Positions 61,164-62,834 of a DNA stretch of 62,834 nucleotides are shown one piece after another. Numbering within the stretch: the stretch's first letter is position 1; the number at the start of each line of letters is the position of its first letter. The notes under the pieces were generated by a model. The model did no database searches. It had not been told where the DNA came from and saw only the letters and a program-made list of their open reading frames with translations. Origin of the DNA: Nocardioides sp. Root140 (GTDB lineage: Bacteria > Actinomycetota > Actinomycetes > Propionibacteriales > Nocardioidaceae); the NCBI RefSeq assembly GCF_001426745.1, contig NZ_LMFI01000015.1, forward strand, positions 1 to 62,834. The letters run 5' to 3'. The position numbers and the translations under genes are program-made.

Positions 61164-61175
61164 CTTGGCGCCAAG
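61164..61175. promoter_or_regulatory. Candidate MarR operator 1
   Basis: CTTGGCGCCAAG, a perfect 12-base palindrome about 50 bases before the MarR-type gene. Eleven of twelve bases recur at 61907. Confidence 0.55.
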
Positions 61176-61222
61176 ATATTGAGCGGTCCTCATGGTTTCG
61201 CCGCTTGGCCGACTGGAAGGTT

Positions 61223-61771
61223 GTGGAGCGTGTGAAGTCCTCCTCCGACGGCGTGGCCGACATCATCGAGCAGTGGGCTGCGGTCCGACCCGAGCTCGAC
61301 GTCTCTGCCATGAGCGTCTTCGGCCCGTTGCATCGCAGTTTCCTGCTCTACCGGGCACAGATCTCGGCGATCTTCGAGAGCTACGGCACCAACGAGGCCG
61401 GGTTCGACGTGCTCGCCAGCCTGCGCAGGGCCGCGCCCGAACATCGACGTACGGCGGGGGAGCTGGCCGCCCAGACGTTGGTGACGACGGGCGGTCTCAC
61501 GCTGCGGGTCAACCGCCTTCAGGAGGCCGGGCTGGTCCAGCGCCAGCGCGACGGCGTCGACAATCGCGTGGTCTACGTGACCCTGACCGAAGCGGGGAGG
61601 CGGCTGATCGACGAGGTTGCCGACGCCCACTTCGCCAACGAGCAGCGCATGCTCGCCGGCCTGACGAACAAGCAGCGCACGAACCTCTCCGCCCTGCTCG
61701 GCGAGCTCGAGTCGTCGTTGCGCGCGGTCGTCCAACTCGGCCCGGACGGCGAGGTCAAGGACTCCGCCTGA
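61223..61771 (+). CDS. MarR-family transcriptional regulator
   Basis: 182 residues from the chosen GTG. Winged helix: FDVLASLRRAAPEHR, then LAAQTLVTTGGLTLRVNRLQ, then wing RQRDGVDNRVVYVTLTEAG. Probably a repressor released by a small acid or acyl-CoA. The start is uncertain (GTG 61223 or 61232); there is no strong ribosome site. The palindrome upstream recurs before the next gene, so it may control both. Confidence 0.82.
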   Translation: MERVKSSSDGVADIIEQWAAVRPELDVSAMSVFGPLHRSFLLYRAQISAIFESYGTNEAGFDVLASLRRAAPEHRRTAGELAAQTLVTTGGLTLRVNRLQEAGLVQRQRDGVDNRVVYVTLTEAGRRLIDEVADAHFANEQRMLAGLTNKQRTNLSALLGELESSLRAVVQLGPDGEVKDSA

Positions 61772-61792
61772 CCCTGACCGCCTCGATCAGGG
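61772..61792 (+). terminator. Weak hairpin after the MarR gene
   Basis: CCCTGA (61772-61777) and TCAGGG (61787-61792), 6-bp stem and 9-base loop, immediately after the MarR stop. Confidence 0.3.
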
Positions 61793-61906
61793 CGCTCGCC
61801 GACCGGTTGGTCGCGGGCGCCCTTCTCCATTTCTGCCCCAGGCGTACCTCTTCGGCAAGAAAGATCGGCAAAACCGTTGACGGAGGCATGTGAGGGCGGT
61901 AACAAT

Positions 61907-61918
61907 CTTGGCGCAAAG
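61907..61918. promoter_or_regulatory. Candidate MarR operator 2
   Basis: CTTGGCGCAAAG, 55 bases before the binding-protein start; one mismatch to the palindrome at 61164. Confidence 0.5.
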
Positions 61919-61972
61919 TAATTTTCCGGTGAGATAAATTCACCCATCGCGCCAGAGCCAGGGAGTCAGCCC

Positions 61973-62834
61973 ATGAGCACGACCCGAATCACCACCGCTG
62001 CGGTAGCTGCGAGCCTCGCCCTTCTTCTTTCCTCATGCGGCTCGGGCAGCGAGGCACAGCAGGCCGACGGCAAGCTCGAGAAGACCAAGGTCACCATCGG
62101 CGTGCTGCCGCTGGCCGACTACGCCACCGTCTACTGGGCCAAGGAGAACGGCTTCTTCGAGGACGAGGGCCTCACTGTCGAGCTCGAGCCGCTGCAGGGC
62201 GGGCCGGTCGGTGTCCAGAAGGTCGCCGCCGGTGAGCTCGACTTCAGCTTCACCAACTCCGTCTCCGGCTCCATCGCCCAGGCGAAGGGCGCCCCGGTCC
62301 AGACCGTGGTGCTGAGCAGCTCGCTCGGACCCGACAGCATGGGCGTGTTCGTCGAGCCGGACTCCGACATCAAGGACCTGGAAGACCTCGACGGCAAGAC
62401 CATCGGGATCAACACCACCAACAACATGGGTGACGTGACCTTCCAGAGCCTCGTCGACAGCGAGGGACTCGACGTCAAGCCTGAGTGGATCGAGGTTCCC
62501 TTCAGCGAGATGATCGCCGGCGTCGAGGCCGGATCGATCGAGGCCGGCTACGTGCCGGAGCCCTTCAAGTCGGCTGCCGAGGCAGCCGGGCTCCGCGAGG
62601 TGGTCGACCTGGCCGGTGGCGTCAACTCGGAGTTCGCGGCCTCCACCTTCATCGCCAGCGACAAGTTCATCGATGCCAACCCCGACACCGTGGCAGCCTT
62701 CATCGACGCGATGTACGCCGCGAACGCCGACATCAGCAAGCACGAGAAGGAGTTCCGGGCCTGGCTTCCCGGCGTGGCCGGCGTGGACGCCAAGACCGCG
62801 CAGACCATGTCCATCCCGGTCTTCGCGACGGAGT
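61973..62834 (+). CDS. ABC transporter substrate-binding lipoprotein, NMT1/SsuA type (partial at right edge)
   Basis: 287 residues visible. Signal peptide ending LLLSSCGSG (lipobox LSSC), then VTIGVLPLADYATVYWAKE and the GFFEDEGLTVEL segment typical of NMT1/TauA/SsuA-like proteins. The coding frame runs off the window. Probably the first gene of a third importer; the permease and ATPase would follow to the right. Likely ligand: a sulfonate, pyrimidine precursor or aromatic acid; not decidable here. Confidence 0.9.
   Translation, partial: MSTTRITTAAVAASLALLLSSCGSGSEAQQADGKLEKTKVTIGVLPLADYATVYWAKENGFFEDEGLTVELEPLQGGPVGVQKVAAGELDFSFTNSVSGSIAQAKGAPVQTVVLSSSLGPDSMGVFVEPDSDIKDLEDLDGKTIGINTTNNMGDVTFQSLVDSEGLDVKPEWIEVPFSEMIAGVEAGSIEAGYVPEPFKSAAEAAGLREVVDLAGGVNSEFAASTFIASDKFIDANPDTVAAFIDAMYAANADISKHEKEFRAWLPGVAGVDAKTAQTMSIPVFATE

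Noticed and set aside
1..62834. Mobile elements, tRNA/rRNA genes, phage or integrase genes
   Set aside because: None recognised; composition is even throughout, so recent transfer of the whole island is not supported by the sequence alone.

Overview
The window looks like a chromosomal stretch of a high-GC, aerobic actinobacterium; Nocardioides or a relative is my guess from codon use, actinobacterial regulator types and the catabolic repertoire, not from a marker gene. It is almost entirely a catabolic island with about 61 coding sequences, very tight packing (many 4-base start/stop overlaps) and no rRNA, tRNA, transposase, CRISPR array or non-coding gap above 300 bases. The gene content points to uptake and degradation of a hydrophobic alicyclic or terpenoid-like carboxylate or its hydrocarbon/alcohol precursor through CoA thioesters.

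Region 1 (1-11147): tail of an unknown gene, a complete LivKHMGF-type ABC importer closed by a strong hairpin, then a six-gene operon (alpha-methylacyl-CoA racemase, two tandem crotonase-fold enzymes, an LvaA/ACAD11-type kinase, a DUF7064/7065-like protein, an epoxide hydrolase). Region 2 (11216-19257, minus): a second Liv importer with a permease-ATPase fusion, continuous with a DUF7064/7065-like protein, a second aminoglycoside-phosphotransferase-fold kinase, a helical 181-residue protein and a SurE phosphatase. Region 3 (19415-28442): a PucR-type regulator, a short-chain dehydrogenase lacking its catalytic Tyr/Lys, a GAF-LuxR regulator and a P450 - ferredoxin reductase - 2Fe-2S ferredoxin - alcohol dehydrogenase - aldehyde dehydrogenase operon with the gene set of the Pseudomonas terpineol (terp) operon. 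Region 4 (28494-44871): alicyclic-acid CoA degradation: BadH-like dehydrogenase, two acyl-CoA dehydrogenases, a convincing BadI ring-opening hydrolase, two CoA ligases, thioesterases, a MaoC hydratase, a PaaX regulator and, unusually, a benzoyl-CoA-reductase/2-hydroxyacyl-CoA-dehydratase-type radical enzyme pair with its ATP-dependent activase.

Region 5 (44856-55529) holds the most novel assembly. One operon (minus) has a pyruvate phosphate dikinase-like protein that stops where the PEP/pyruvate domain should start, then ferredoxin reductase, aldehyde dehydrogenase, alcohol dehydrogenase and a tyrosine-phosphatase-fold protein. The facing operon (plus) has a free-standing phosphohistidine swivelling domain, an orphan 434-residue protein, a second P450 and a 3Fe-4S ferredoxin. 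A GAF-LuxR regulator sits between them. This resembles in logic, not in detailed architecture, phenylphosphate synthase or rifampin phosphotransferase: a split ATP-dependent dikinase that could phosphorylate an alcohol made by, or fed to, the P450. Region 6 (55539-62834): short-chain dehydrogenase, two divergent luciferase-like (F420-type) oxidoreductases, a quinone-oxidoreductase-like enzyme, an enoyl-CoA hydratase, a secreted protein, a MarR regulator and the start of an NMT1/SsuA-type binding protein.

The parts are linked by a recurring promoter-proximal palindrome (TGG-N5-CCA, usually followed by TT) at eight intergenic positions, suggesting one regulon. A plausible overall flow is: import or P450 hydroxylation, oxidation to acid, CoA activation, alicyclic dehydrogenation/hydration, BadH/BadI ring opening, side-chain racemisation and beta-oxidation. 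The roles of the radical dehydratase and the split dikinase in that flow are inference.
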